64,000 nt of DNA from Cohnella endophytica (GTDB taxonomy: Bacteria > Bacillota > Bacilli > Paenibacillales > Paenibacillaceae). Positions 25,695 to 34,332 of the stretch are shown one piece after another (position 1 is the stretch's first letter; each line of letters begins with the position of its first letter). A program made the position numbers and the translations under genes. The notes under the pieces are model-generated. The model searched no databases. It saw only the letters and a list, made by a program, of their open reading frames with translations, and was not told the origin of the DNA. The stretch is from positions 620,001 to 684,000 of the forward strand of contig NZ_RBZM01000002.1 in assembly GCF_003628305.1 (NCBI RefSeq), in the 5' to 3' direction.

Positions 25695-27215
25695 TTAGTT
25701 CTTCGTAAACGACCAGTCGTCCACTTTCACCCAATTGTTCGCGTTCGCGACGGAGTACACGCCGATCTGGGCGGAGCCGTTCGTCACGGCGATATTCGAG
25801 ATCGTAATCTGTGTCCAACTGCCGATAGCGTTGCTGATCGCGTAGTCCTTCTCCGTTCCTCCATAGTTTTTTACATAGATTTGAGCGGTCGATTGACCCC
25901 CGCTGCTCTGAACCCAAACTTTTAACGTATACGTTCCGTTCGGCAGATTCGAGAGATTCTGATAACGGCTGGCGCTGTAGGCCGCCGAACCCGATTGCTG
26001 CGCGGCCCATCTGCCGGTATGACCGCCCGCTACGTTGCTATTGGGATCCGTCGTTACGTTATTCCAAGTGGTCCAACCCGCCAACGCGTTCTGCGAGACT
26101 CGATCCGCCTCGTAGCTAGGGTTCAAGGCGTAGTTGTTACCGCTGCCAACGCTCCACGTACCCGCCGCGGCGTCGAGATTAAACTGACTTAAAGAGTTGA
26201 GCGTCGGCGTCGTACCGCTGAAAGAAATCGGCATCCATTGATTGTAGCCGATGCCATTGCCGGCGAAATCGCTCCAACGGTCTCCGCCGAACAATACGGT
26301 CGTACCGGAAGAGCCTTGGACGCTTACGAACAATCCGGTCTGCGTGACGTGCGAGAAATCCGAATCCGTATTGTTTAGGATTGACTCGCTAGAATAAGGG
26401 CCCAGTATATTCGTTGCCGTTATATAGTACGTGTGAGAAGCGTTCCAGCCGTGCAAATCGGAAGAAGCGAGATAATAGACGCCGTTATACTTGAACATGG
26501 CGTTGCCTTCGCGTCCTCCCGAGGAACTATTGTATACATTCGTGGCGGGCTCGACGTTCAAATAGTCCGAGGCACGAAGCGGGGATACGTAAAGATGACT
26601 TCGTCCGTTCGTGTTGCTGAATACCAAATAAGGTTTGCCATCGTCGTCGATGAAGATCGACTGATCACCCGACATATTGTTAACGACATTCGTAATCGTG
26701 GTTTGAACGTGATCGAAGGTAAAAGTCCCCGTTGGCGTGCTGCTTGTGGCGAATGCGATTCCGCTACCGGCCGGTCCGACATATTGCGTAATCAACACGT
26801 ACTTATGCGTAGTGCTGTTATAGACGACGCCAAGTCTGCCTAACCAATCGGCATTCCATGTCGAGCCGTCCGTCGCACCGGTAATGACGTTGCCTTGGAA
26901 CGTCCAATGGACGAGATCCGTAGACGAATAACAGGTAACCGCGCTAAAGCTCGTATCGCTGTTCTTGGAAGTCGGATTATTGTAATAAGTTACCGCTCCT
27001 CCGTACTTTACGCCATACCAATAATAAGTACTGCCTACCTTCAGCACCCCGCCTCCTTGGGAGTAGATCGGATTGTTCGAGGTATCTTTCCAGAACACGT
27101 CGTTGGTGAGCGTCTGGCTTGAAGCGCTTGCGCTAATTGAGCCGAAAGAAAGAGCAACCGTCAGAAGTAGCAGGAAGCATTGGATTACGCTCAAGCGTCT
27201 AAATCCATTTCTCAT
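25695..27215 (-). CDS. Secreted GH43 enzyme (beta-1,3-galactanase type) with C-terminal binding module
   Basis: ATG at 27215 with AAGGA upstream; 506 aa. Residues 1-32 are a signal peptide. The five-bladed GH43 domain covers about 35-355. Its first strand reads 'IYSQGGGVLKVGSTYYWYG', the pattern of GH43 subfamily 24 where the usual N-terminal Asp base is absent. 'GGREGNAMF' supplies the likely acid Glu236. This subgroup contains exo-beta-1,3-galactanases, so a galactan backbone is the best guess. Residues about 365-506 form a jelly-roll binding module ('NPSYEAD', 'GWTTWNNV', 'DDWSFTKN'). Monocistronic between a terminator and its own promoter with an operator-like site. Confidence 0.85.
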   Translation of the reverse strand: MRNGFRRLSVIQCFLLLLTVALSFGSISASASSQTLTNDVFWKDTSNNPIYSQGGGVLKVGSTYYWYGVKYGGAVTYYNNPTSKNSDTSFSAVTCYSSTDLVHWTFQGNVITGATDGSTWNADWLGRLGVVYNSTTHKYVLITQYVGPAGSGIAFATSSTPTGTFTFDHVQTTITNVVNNMSGDQSIFIDDDGKPYLVFSNTNGRSHLYVSPLRASDYLNVEPATNVYNSSSGGREGNAMFKYNGVYYLASSDLHGWNASHTYYITATNILGPYSSESILNNTDSDFSHVTQTGLFVSVQGSSGTTVLFGGDRWSDFAGNGIGYNQWMPISFSGTTPTLNSLSQFNLDAAAGTWSVGSGNNYALNPSYEADRVSQNALAGWTTWNNVTTDPNSNVAGGHTGRWAAQQSGSAAYSASRYQNLSNLPNGTYTLKVWVQSSGGQSTAQIYVKNYGGTEKDYAISNAIGSWTQITISNIAVTNGSAQIGVYSVANANNWVKVDDWSFTKN

Positions 27216-27322
27216 CTTTAACATCCTTCCATATTGGGATGATGACGAATCTTCCTTTCCTGTCTGCCTTGCAACTCTCCTTTCCCGGTTGATTAAACTC
27301 CTTTCACATCGATTGCAAACCT

Positions 27323-27339
27323 ATTATATTGCGCTTTCA
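27323..27339 (-). promoter_or_regulatory. GH43 promoter with overlapping cre-like operator
   Basis: On the minus strand TGAAAGCGCAATAT (27326-27339) runs into a perfect TATAAT (27323-27328), about 110 bases before the GH43 start. The left half is an exact cre half-site. Overlap of operator and -10 suggests repression. Confidence 0.55.
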
Positions 27340-27407
27340 TTGTTGGATTAAGCCCCAAAACTTGCGATTTTCTTCGAATAGTAATGATTGGATAAATCTT
27401 TGCGATA

Positions 27408-28274
27408 TTAAGCATGCTCCGGTCTTTCGGCTAGCCAATCCGCTAGCGTTGCGACCTTCTCCGGGTACTTGTAACTGCGCGCTAGAAAGCCGGCGCCATG
27501 CCCGGGCATGGGATCTTGATCGGTCGGCTGGTAGCGCAAATCCACGCTCCACCGGACTTCGTCCGAAAGATTCGGCGTAGACATATGCAAAGCGCGATCA
27601 TTGAAGAGGATTGCGCTTCCTGCGGGCACGGGTAATACGACGGTTTGCGTTCTGCCCAATTGGTCTTCACGAAGCGCGGTATACTGAGTTCCCGTTAGTT
27701 GCTCCGCATGCCAATCCAACAAGCGCGTTCGGTGGGTTCTCGGCTTAATGTGCAAGCAACCGTTCACTTCGTTGGCGTCGACCAACGGAATCCAAACCGT
27801 AATGACGGGGTTAGAGTTGGCGTCCGGCCAATAGGACTTGTCTTGATGCCAAGGAACGGCTCCCGCGGCAACCTTCGGTATTTTGGGTCTTACGTTATAG
27901 ACCGGATTGGAGAACAATTCTCCCCCGATCAACGATTCGACCGCGTCCAGGATTTTGGGCGCGCTCATCAAATGAAAATAGCCCGGAATACGGTCTCTCC
28001 AGCTTCTTCCGTATTTCAGGAAGTCCTCCGGCGTTAAATCCTTAAACAGCTCTGCTAGGCGATACTTGAAAGGCCGATCCTCCAGTTTGTCCTCTACTAA
28101 ACCCGCCGCATTGAGTTCATCCGCGATCTCGGATACTTTTTGGTTCATCGCTTCCCTTGCCGGTGCAAGCTCTTCGTGCGACAGTAAGCGAGGCAAGACC
28201 AGGTAACCTTCCGAGTTATAGAAATCAATCTGCTCCTTAGTCAAACTTCCGTTTTCCGATTGATGATACATCAT
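27408..28274 (-). CDS. PhyH-family Fe(II)/2-oxoglutarate dioxygenase
   Basis: ATG at 28274 with GGGAG six bases upstream; 288 aa, cytoplasmic. The family iron ligands are visible as 'WHQDKSYW' (His143, Asp145) and 'DRALHMSTPN' (His230), with Arg241 placed to hold 2-oxoglutarate. Such proteins hydroxylate small molecules; bacterial members act on very different substrates, so none is assigned. It is divergent from the AraC gene at 28454, which is its probable regulator. A sugar or sugar acid as substrate would suit the context but is only a guess. Confidence 0.85.
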   Translation of the reverse strand: MMYHQSENGSLTKEQIDFYNSEGYLVLPRLLSHEELAPAREAMNQKVSEIADELNAAGLVEDKLEDRPFKYRLAELFKDLTPEDFLKYGRSWRDRIPGYFHLMSAPKILDAVESLIGGELFSNPVYNVRPKIPKVAAGAVPWHQDKSYWPDANSNPVITVWIPLVDANEVNGCLHIKPRTHRTRLLDWHAEQLTGTQYTALREDQLGRTQTVVLPVPAGSAILFNDRALHMSTPNLSDEVRWSVDLRYQPTDQDPMPGHGAGFLARSYKYPEKVATLADWLAERPEHA

Positions 28275-28453
28275 GGTCAACTCCCGAAATTCACTTTGAA
28301 TACAAATTAATTGTAGTATTAATGCGATAATCAGTATTTAGATCGAATTTCGGATATTGATCAATTTCTCCGGTAAATTTAGAGCCATCGTCCAAGGTAT
28401 GTGTTATTCTTTCAGGAGAAGAGATTGAGAACATAGAAAGGTGTTTTGCTAAT

Positions 28454-29311
28454 ATGCAGCTTGTCTCCGAGCTTCAGCCTTCGATTCGTGTCGCCCATCT
28501 CTACGACTTCCCCAAGGGAAATAACGAATTCGAATCTACGAGAATCGGCTATTGTTATGCCTTCCATCTCATCAAAAGCGGCAAAGGAAAAATCGCTGTA
28601 CAAGGGCGAACGTTTCACGTACGCAAAGGTGATCTCCTTTACTTTCCGCCGCGTGTTTGCCATTCCTTCTACTCCGACCCGGAGCAACCGCTATCCAGTT
28701 ATAATATTTATTGCGAATTATGGTCACCCGTCCCCATTGCTACGCAACAACATTTAGTCTGGGACGCCGCCGATTTCAACTCCTCCTTCTTAACCGAAAT
28801 GAAAGAAGATGCCGCAATCGAACGGCTTCCCAACTACGTCCCCCTTCAACATCACGAGACGACCGTCTCGTTATTCGAACATATCGTGAATCAATTTCAG
28901 AGCCCCCATCTGTTATCCGACGAGATCGTCCGTTGCTTGCTTAAGGCATTCGTATTAGAAATAATCCAGCTCTCCGCGACTCCGTTATTAACCGATTATC
29001 GAATTAAGCCGATCATGGATCTCATCGACCAAGAAGCAAATGCCGAAAGGCATTACGAAGCTTGGCTTGAGCTAAGCGGCCTCAAGAAAACGCAATTTCA
29101 TGCCTTGTTCAAGAACGCGACGGGGCTCTCGCCCAAAGCCTATTGGACACGGGCCATAATGAAACAAGCCGCTGCCGCCCTGCGGGAGAGCAATCGCTCG
29201 ATCACAGAACTGGCATACGGCTTAGGGTATTCGTCCATTCATCACTTCACCAAGCAATTCACGGGTTACTACGGCGTTGCTCCTTCCGTATTCCGGAACC
29301 GAAAGGAATAG
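28454..29311 (+). CDS. AraC-family transcriptional regulator
   Basis: ATG at 28454 with AAGGTG upstream; 285 aa. N-terminal cupin ('FHVRKGDLLYFPPRVCHSF') and two C-terminal helix-turn-helix units ('LSGLKKTQFHALFKNATG', 'ITELAYGLGYSSIHHFTKQF'). Divergent from the dioxygenase gene, 180 bases apart, and convergent with the end of the L-galactose operon, 25 bases away. It could control either. Confidence 0.88.
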   Translation: MQLVSELQPSIRVAHLYDFPKGNNEFESTRIGYCYAFHLIKSGKGKIAVQGRTFHVRKGDLLYFPPRVCHSFYSDPEQPLSSYNIYCELWSPVPIATQQHLVWDAADFNSSFLTEMKEDAAIERLPNYVPLQHHETTVSLFEHIVNQFQSPHLLSDEIVRCLLKAFVLEIIQLSATPLLTDYRIKPIMDLIDQEANAERHYEAWLELSGLKKTQFHALFKNATGLSPKAYWTRAIMKQAAAALRESNRSITELAYGLGYSSIHHFTKQFTGYYGVAPSVFRNRKE

Positions 29312-29336
29312 ATCAGGATTTTCGCAACCCGGACCT

Positions 29337-30356
29337 CTACAACTCTACGATTGCTTTAATCACTTTAGACTCCGGTTTCAACCACGTCTCGAACTCGTCT
29401 ATCATACCGTCGAACGAGGAACGATGGGTTATGTACCGGCCGATGTCTAGTTGGTAGTTACCAAGGATGTCCATGACATGATAGAAATCGGCCTTCGTCG
29501 CATTCCTGCTCCCCATGAGCGTGAGCTCTCGTTTATGGAAATCCGGATCGGAGAACGTAATGTCTCCTTTAATAAGCCCGACGAATATCAGCTTGCCTCC
29601 GTGCGCGACGAGCTCGAACGCGTTCGTCATCGACTTGGCATTGCCCGTCGCGTCGAATACGGCTACCGGGAACTCTCCTGCCGTTAGCTCTGCCAGCTTC
29701 GACTTCGCATCGGCTTCTTGGGCATTGATCGTATGGTCGACTTGCGCCCATGACCGACAGAAGTCAAGCCTCTCGTCGTTAATATCCATCGCGATGACCG
29801 TCGCGCCGGTTTGCTTGGCAAAAGCCATGACGCCGAGGCCGATCGGTCCGGAACCGATAACGAGAACCGCGTCGCCGGGAGCAAGATCGGCCCTGCGAAC
29901 GGCATGCGCGCCGATCGCCAGCGGTTCCACGATCGCCGCCTCGTCCAACGTTAATCCGTCCGCGCGGAGCAGGTGCGAGATCGGAACGGAAATCCGTTCG
30001 CGCATCCCCCCGTCGGCATGAACGCCTAACACCTTCATGTCCGTGCAGCAATTGGTTTTCCCTCTTCTGCACGCCACGCACGTTCCGCAATGAAGATAAG
30101 GGATGATCGACACTTGATCTCCCGCCTTGAGGCCTTCGGAATTATCTTCTATCCGCTCGATGATGCCGGATAACTCATGTCCCAGAATTCGCGGGTAATC
30201 AAAAAAAGGCTGATTCCCCTTATAAGCGTGCAGATCCGTACCGCAAATACCGACCCGCCGCACGCTTACGAGCGCGTTGCCCTCCGATAATACCGGTTCC
30301 GGCAGATCGTCTACCAGACGGAACGATTCAATCTTCTCGCACACGATTCCTTTCAT
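29337..30356 (-). CDS. lgoD: Zinc-dependent L-galactonate 5-dehydrogenase (LgoD/YjjN-like)
   Basis: ATG at 30356 with GGAG nine bases upstream; 339 aa. It is a medium-chain zinc dehydrogenase: catalytic zinc ligands Cys38, His60 and Glu61, structural zinc cysteines 90, 93, 96 and 104, and a Rossmann fold with 'GSGPIGLGVMAFAK'. The sequence runs parallel, from memory, to E. coli YjjN/LgoD over its length: 'GICGTD.HA..GNQPFF.YPR.LGHE', 'GGTFVGL.KG...FSDP.FHK.E' and 'MGSRNAT' are shared. LgoD oxidises L-galactonate to D-tagaturonate with NAD. The adjacent uxaB and uxaA genes, which take D-tagaturonate onward, make this the expected reaction. L-threonine or sorbitol dehydrogenase relatives are less likely. 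Last gene of the five-gene operon. Confidence 0.85.
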   Translation of the reverse strand: MKGIVCEKIESFRLVDDLPEPVLSEGNALVSVRRVGICGTDLHAYKGNQPFFDYPRILGHELSGIIERIEDNSEGLKAGDQVSIIPYLHCGTCVACRRGKTNCCTDMKVLGVHADGGMRERISVPISHLLRADGLTLDEAAIVEPLAIGAHAVRRADLAPGDAVLVIGSGPIGLGVMAFAKQTGATVIAMDINDERLDFCRSWAQVDHTINAQEADAKSKLAELTAGEFPVAVFDATGNAKSMTNAFELVAHGGKLIFVGLIKGDITFSDPDFHKRELTLMGSRNATKADFYHVMDILGNYQLDIGRYITHRSSFDGMIDEFETWLKPESKVIKAIVEL

Positions 30357-30380
30357 GCCCGTTACACTCCCCAATCTCTC

Positions 30381-31325
30381 TTATAGATCGATTTTCGTGT
30401 TGTACTCCCGCAATCCGCTCTTCCATGTTTCGTTACGGAGCGGTGCCAGTACTCGCAGCACGTCAGATAATAACTCCTCATCGATCGGTTCGTCCGTCCA
30501 CGCCGCGTTCTTGACGATGTTATCCGGATTGGCCGTACTGACGAGCGTAGTCGGAACCCGCTCGTTGCTCGTCGAGAACTGAACCGCAAGCTTGGCGATG
30601 TCCTCTCCCCGTTCAACGCACAATCTGGCAGCGCGTAAGCACGTTTCTTTCAGTCGCTCGCTGGCGGGATGCCAATCCGGCGTTCCGCGCGTGCCGAGCA
30701 GTCCCATCGATAACGGAGACGCATTCACGAGTCCGATTTCCTTCGTCGCCAGCAACGGAAGCAGATCCAGCAAGGACGTATCGTTCAAAGAGTAGTGGCA
30801 ATAGGAAATAATCGCGTCGACATCCGCTTGCGGAATCATCCGTTCGAATAGTTCAAGCGGCAGGCCGCATATGCCGGTGAAGCGTATTTTCCCTTGTTCC
30901 TTTAAGCGGTTCAAGGCGGGTACCGCTTCCTCCAGGATGATCTCGGGAGGTACGAACTCGATATCGTGCAGGAACAAAATATCGACGTAGTCCGTCTTCA
31001 ACCTTTTCAGGCTCTCTTCCAAGCTCGCTTCGATTTTCGCTCTCGAGAAATCGAACTCGTCCATCCCGTAACGGCCGGCTTTCGTGGAAAGGTAGAATCG
31101 GCTGCGCGAAATTTCGCCGATCGCTTTGCCCAAGACGGCTTCCGCTTTGGTGGCTCCGTAATAGGGCGAAACATCGATGTAGTTAATGCCCGAATCAAGC
31201 GCTGCATGGACGGTCCGTACGGCCTCTCCGTCATCCGTCGGCCGGAACACGGAGCCGAGCGAGGAGGCGCCGAAGCTAAGCGCGGATACTTCCAGTCCGG
31301 TTCTGCCTAAAGCGCGATACTTCAT
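30381..31325 (-). CDS. L-galactose 1-dehydrogenase, plant L-GalDH type aldo-keto reductase
   Basis: 314 aa. Start ATG overlaps the uxaA stop (TAATG). It is an aldo-keto reductase with the tetrad Asp51, Tyr56, Lys82 and His120. The sequence follows plant L-galactose dehydrogenase unusually closely in long family-specific stretches: 'ALGRTGLEVSALSFGASSLG', 'YVDILFLHDIEF', 'ITGLPL'-like 'ICGLPLELF', 'SYCHYSLNDTSLLDLLP', 'ASPLSMGLL', 'WHPAS' and an end with 'LAPLRNETWKSGL'. The predicted reaction is L-galactose plus NAD to L-galactono-lactone in the cytoplasm. L-fucose, its 6-deoxy analogue, could also be oxidised. The neighbours that process L-galactonate argue for L-galactose as the main substrate. 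Confidence 0.87.
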   Translation of the reverse strand: MKYRALGRTGLEVSALSFGASSLGSVFRPTDDGEAVRTVHAALDSGINYIDVSPYYGATKAEAVLGKAIGEISRSRFYLSTKAGRYGMDEFDFSRAKIEASLEESLKRLKTDYVDILFLHDIEFVPPEIILEEAVPALNRLKEQGKIRFTGICGLPLELFERMIPQADVDAIISYCHYSLNDTSLLDLLPLLATKEIGLVNASPLSMGLLGTRGTPDWHPASERLKETCLRAARLCVERGEDIAKLAVQFSTSNERVPTTLVSTANPDNIVKNAAWTDEPIDEELLSDVLRVLAPLRNETWKSGLREYNTKIDL

Positions 31326-32839
31326 TATAGGATCACCCCGTCTTTGAAAATGGCGATTTCCCTGAATCCGTTGTTTTCGTTATTCGTATACGTCTCGCCG
31401 GAAGCCAGAGAGAGAATCCGCTCCCATAGATCGTCCGTCAGTTGCTCCATCCCCTTGCCTTCGAGCAATTGCCCGGCGTTAAAGTCGATCCAGTTCTTCT
31501 TGCGCTCGGCTAACTCGGTATTCGTCGCGATCTTGACCGTCGGCACCGGACCGCCGAACGGCGTCCCTCTCCCGGTGGTGAAGAGCACGATATGCGCGCC
31601 CGCCGCGGAGAGCGCGGTCACGGAAACGAGATCGTTACCCGGCGCTTCGATCAAATTCAGCCCCGTCTTCGCGACCCTTTCACCATACGGCAGGACATCG
31701 GTGACGATCGCGTGGCCGCCCTTCTGCGTGCAACCAAGCGACTTCTCCTCCAGCGTACTGATGCCTCCCGATTTGTTGCCGGGCGAAGGGTTCTCGTAGA
31801 TTTCCTGTCCATGGCGGATGAAATACTGCTTGAAGTCATTGATTAATGTGACGATACGGCCGAACACGTCTTCGTCCTCCGCCCGGTTCATCAAGATCTT
31901 CTCCGCGCCGAACATTTCGGGCACTTCCGTCAGAATCGCGGTCCCGCCCGCGGCGATCAGTCGATCGGATACGGCTCCGACAAGCGGATTCGCGGTAATC
32001 CCGGATAACCCGTCCGAGCCGCCGCATTTCAATCCGATTTTGAGTTTGGATACGGGCACGGGCTGACGTTCGAACGTACGGGCGAATTCGACGAGCTCGC
32101 CGATCAGCTCCAGCCCTTCTTCCAATTCGTCTTCCGCTTCTTGCGACTTCAGGAATTTCACCCGGCGCGGATCGTATTCGCCGATCGCGTTCTTAAACAA
32201 ATCAATCTGATTATTTTCGCAGCCGAGCCCTACGACGAGTATGCCGGCGGCATTCGGATGATTGACGAGGGAGGCGAGCAGCTTCTGCGTATGCTTAAGG
32301 TCATCGCCTAGCTGGGAACAACCGTAGGGATGGGCAAAGTGGAATACTCCGTCCACTTCGTTCTCGTATGCGGAATTTCCCCGTCTCGCGATTAGTTCGC
32401 AAGTTTTGTTAATGCATCCGACCGTATTAATGATCCAGATTTCGTTGCGGATACCGACGTCTCCGTTCGCTCGGACGTAACCCTGGAACGTTCGATTGTC
32501 GTCAATCCGTTGACCCGCGACGGTCGCGGGAGGAGCAGCCATTTCATTTGACGGCTCGTAACGATATTCCTCTATGCCCTTCAAACCCGTGCCTAGATTA
32601 TGCGTATGCACCCAAGTCCCCGGCGTAATATCCTGTTTGGCTTTGCCGATGGAATACCCGAACTTATTGACATCGTTGCCCGACGGAACGAATGTCGTTG
32701 CGATTTTATGGCCTCGTTGTACTTCTTCTTCCAACGTTAACGTCGATCCATCCTCCAGAATCAATGCCTTTCCTGCCGGGATGGCGTCTAAGGCAACGAT
32801 TACCTGATCTTTCGGCGATAATCGAATCCAGTTTCTCAT
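31325..32839 (-). CDS. uxaA: Altronate dehydratase UxaA
   Basis: ATG at 32839 with AGGGGG eight bases upstream; it overlaps the uxaB stop by four bases. The 504-residue product has the two-part UxaA structure: an N-terminal SAF domain (1-95) and a large catalytic part with 'GCENNQIDLFK', 'KCGGSDGLSGITANPLVG', 'TEVPEMFGAE', 'ENPSPGNKSGG' and 'SLGCTQKGGHA'. These match E. coli UxaA closely. It dehydrates D-altronate to 2-keto-3-deoxy-D-gluconate, the end product of this operon; no KDG kinase or aldolase is present in the window. Confidence 0.95.
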   Translation of the reverse strand: MRNWIRLSPKDQVIVALDAIPAGKALILEDGSTLTLEEEVQRGHKIATTFVPSGNDVNKFGYSIGKAKQDITPGTWVHTHNLGTGLKGIEEYRYEPSNEMAAPPATVAGQRIDDNRTFQGYVRANGDVGIRNEIWIINTVGCINKTCELIARRGNSAYENEVDGVFHFAHPYGCSQLGDDLKHTQKLLASLVNHPNAAGILVVGLGCENNQIDLFKNAIGEYDPRRVKFLKSQEAEDELEEGLELIGELVEFARTFERQPVPVSKLKIGLKCGGSDGLSGITANPLVGAVSDRLIAAGGTAILTEVPEMFGAEKILMNRAEDEDVFGRIVTLINDFKQYFIRHGQEIYENPSPGNKSGGISTLEEKSLGCTQKGGHAIVTDVLPYGERVAKTGLNLIEAPGNDLVSVTALSAAGAHIVLFTTGRGTPFGGPVPTVKIATNTELAERKKNWIDFNAGQLLEGKGMEQLTDDLWERILSLASGETYTNNENNGFREIAIFKDGVIL

Positions 32840-34332
32840 CTCGAATCCCCCTCTTCCCATAACTCCCGCCGCGTAATGATGGCTTCGGCCAATCCGTCCC
32901 ATGCGGACAAATCCATGTCCCAGACCGTCTCTTCACTAAGAAGCCGCTTCACCGTTTCCAAGAGTTTCTCTTGGGTTTGCTCCGCGTTCTGCCAGATCTC
33001 GGAGCATAAGCCTAGCAACTCCTCATCATCCCTTACCGAATAAGCCTTTCCTTGCAGGTCTATCCCTCCGTACCCGTCGCCTATGCGTCGTACGCGAGTA
33101 TATCTCAACAATCCGGCCAGTCCGACCGCGAGTCGCTCGGGTATCGGCTGTCCCAAATTCGCGTAATAGCGCAGCGAAGGCAGCAGACGCGCCTTGAATT
33201 TACTTAGGCTGTTCATCGCGATATCCGCGAGCCGATGCCGAATATAAGGATTGGCAAACCTCTCGAAAACGGTATTTGCGTAATCGGTCATTTCCCGTTG
33301 CGGATAAGGCAACGCCGGAACCACATCATGCAAGATCAGCGATTTGATCGACTGTCCGAGCGAAGGATGTTCCATGAATTCACGAACCTGTTCGATGCCA
33401 TGCAGTAGACCAAGCGGAGCCATCCACGTATGGGCCGCATTCAGGATTCTGACCTTGCGCTGCTGGAACGGGGACAGATCGTCCGTCCATTGCACGTTCA
33501 AGTCCGCTTTCTTCAGCGGCAATAAGTCGTCCAACTCCGCTTCTCCCTCGATCGCCCATAGATGGTAAGGCTCCGCGGTAGTCAGCATCGGATCCGAGTA
33601 ACCCCATTCCGAGAACCAAGCATCCGCCTGGGCTTCCTCCGGATATCCGGTCACGATCCGGTCAACTAACGTGTTCAAGAATCGATTGCTTGCTAGCACC
33701 CAATCGCGATAGGCTTCGGGCAATCCCCAATCCGAGCTATAACGCAAGACTAACTCCAGAAGCGTATCCCCGTTCCTCTCCAGCAGTTCGCAAGGGAGAA
33801 ATAGAAGGCCTTTATCCGCAGCGCCTCCGAAAGCTTCATAACGACGATAGAGCAGATAGGCGATTTTTCCCGGGAACGATATGATCGGTTCATTCGTCAG
33901 CGGCTCGGGCTTATAGGTCAAGCCCGCTTCCGTCGTATTCGAAATCACGAACCGCAAATCTTCGCTTTGCGCAATCTCTATCAGCCTGTTCCAATTCTCG
34001 TAGGGATCGAATACTTGGGAGAATACGGATATTACGTTGCTCCGTTCTACCTCCTCGCCACCCTCGAGCCCCCGAACAACAAGCGTGTAAAGCCCGTCCT
34101 GCGCGTTAAGTTGTTCGATCTTAGGTTTGCCAGAAGGTCTTGGTTGTGTAACCGCCACGCTTCCATGAAACAAACCTTGCTCTCGGCTGACGTGAAGCAT
34201 CCAATCCGTGAAGCCCCTCAAAAAATTGCCTTCCCCGATCTGAAGAACCGTAACCGGAGCATTCTTCATCCTGTCGAACTTAGATTTCCGTTCCTCCGTC
34301 AGCGCATCGCGCCCCAGTCGCAGCGAACTCAT
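32836..34332 (-). CDS. uxaB: Tagaturonate reductase UxaB
   Basis: 498 aa. The ATG at 34332 overlaps the lactonase stop (ATGA). It is a long-chain mannitol dehydrogenase family enzyme: 'LQIGEGNFLRGFTDW' binds the dinucleotide at the N-terminus, and 'SNTTEAGL', 'LVDRIVTGYP', 'KVRILNAAHTW' and 'FANPYIRH' are shared with E. coli UxaB, which reduces D-tagaturonate to D-altronate with NADH. The related D-mannonate oxidoreductase UxuB is an alternative, but pairing with uxaA favours UxaB. No uronate isomerase (UxaC) gene lies nearby, so tagaturonate must come from another source, here L-galactonate. Confidence 0.93.
   Translation of the reverse strand: MSSLRLGRDALTEERKSKFDRMKNAPVTVLQIGEGNFLRGFTDWMLHVSREQGLFHGSVAVTQPRPSGKPKIEQLNAQDGLYTLVVRGLEGGEEVERSNVISVFSQVFDPYENWNRLIEIAQSEDLRFVISNTTEAGLTYKPEPLTNEPIISFPGKIAYLLYRRYEAFGGAADKGLLFLPCELLERNGDTLLELVLRYSSDWGLPEAYRDWVLASNRFLNTLVDRIVTGYPEEAQADAWFSEWGYSDPMLTTAEPYHLWAIEGEAELDDLLPLKKADLNVQWTDDLSPFQQRKVRILNAAHTWMAPLGLLHGIEQVREFMEHPSLGQSIKSLILHDVVPALPYPQREMTDYANTVFERFANPYIRHRLADIAMNSLSKFKARLLPSLRYYANLGQPIPERLAVGLAGLLRYTRVRRIGDGYGGIDLQGKAYSVRDDEELLGLCSEIWQNAEQTQEKLLETVKRLLSEETVWDMDLSAWDGLAEAIITRRELWEEGDSR

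Noticed and set aside
31325-34332. Ordinary galacturonate (pectin) pathway
   Set aside because: No UxaC isomerase or pectin-cleaving enzyme is visible, while an L-galactose dehydrogenase and lactonase share the operon.
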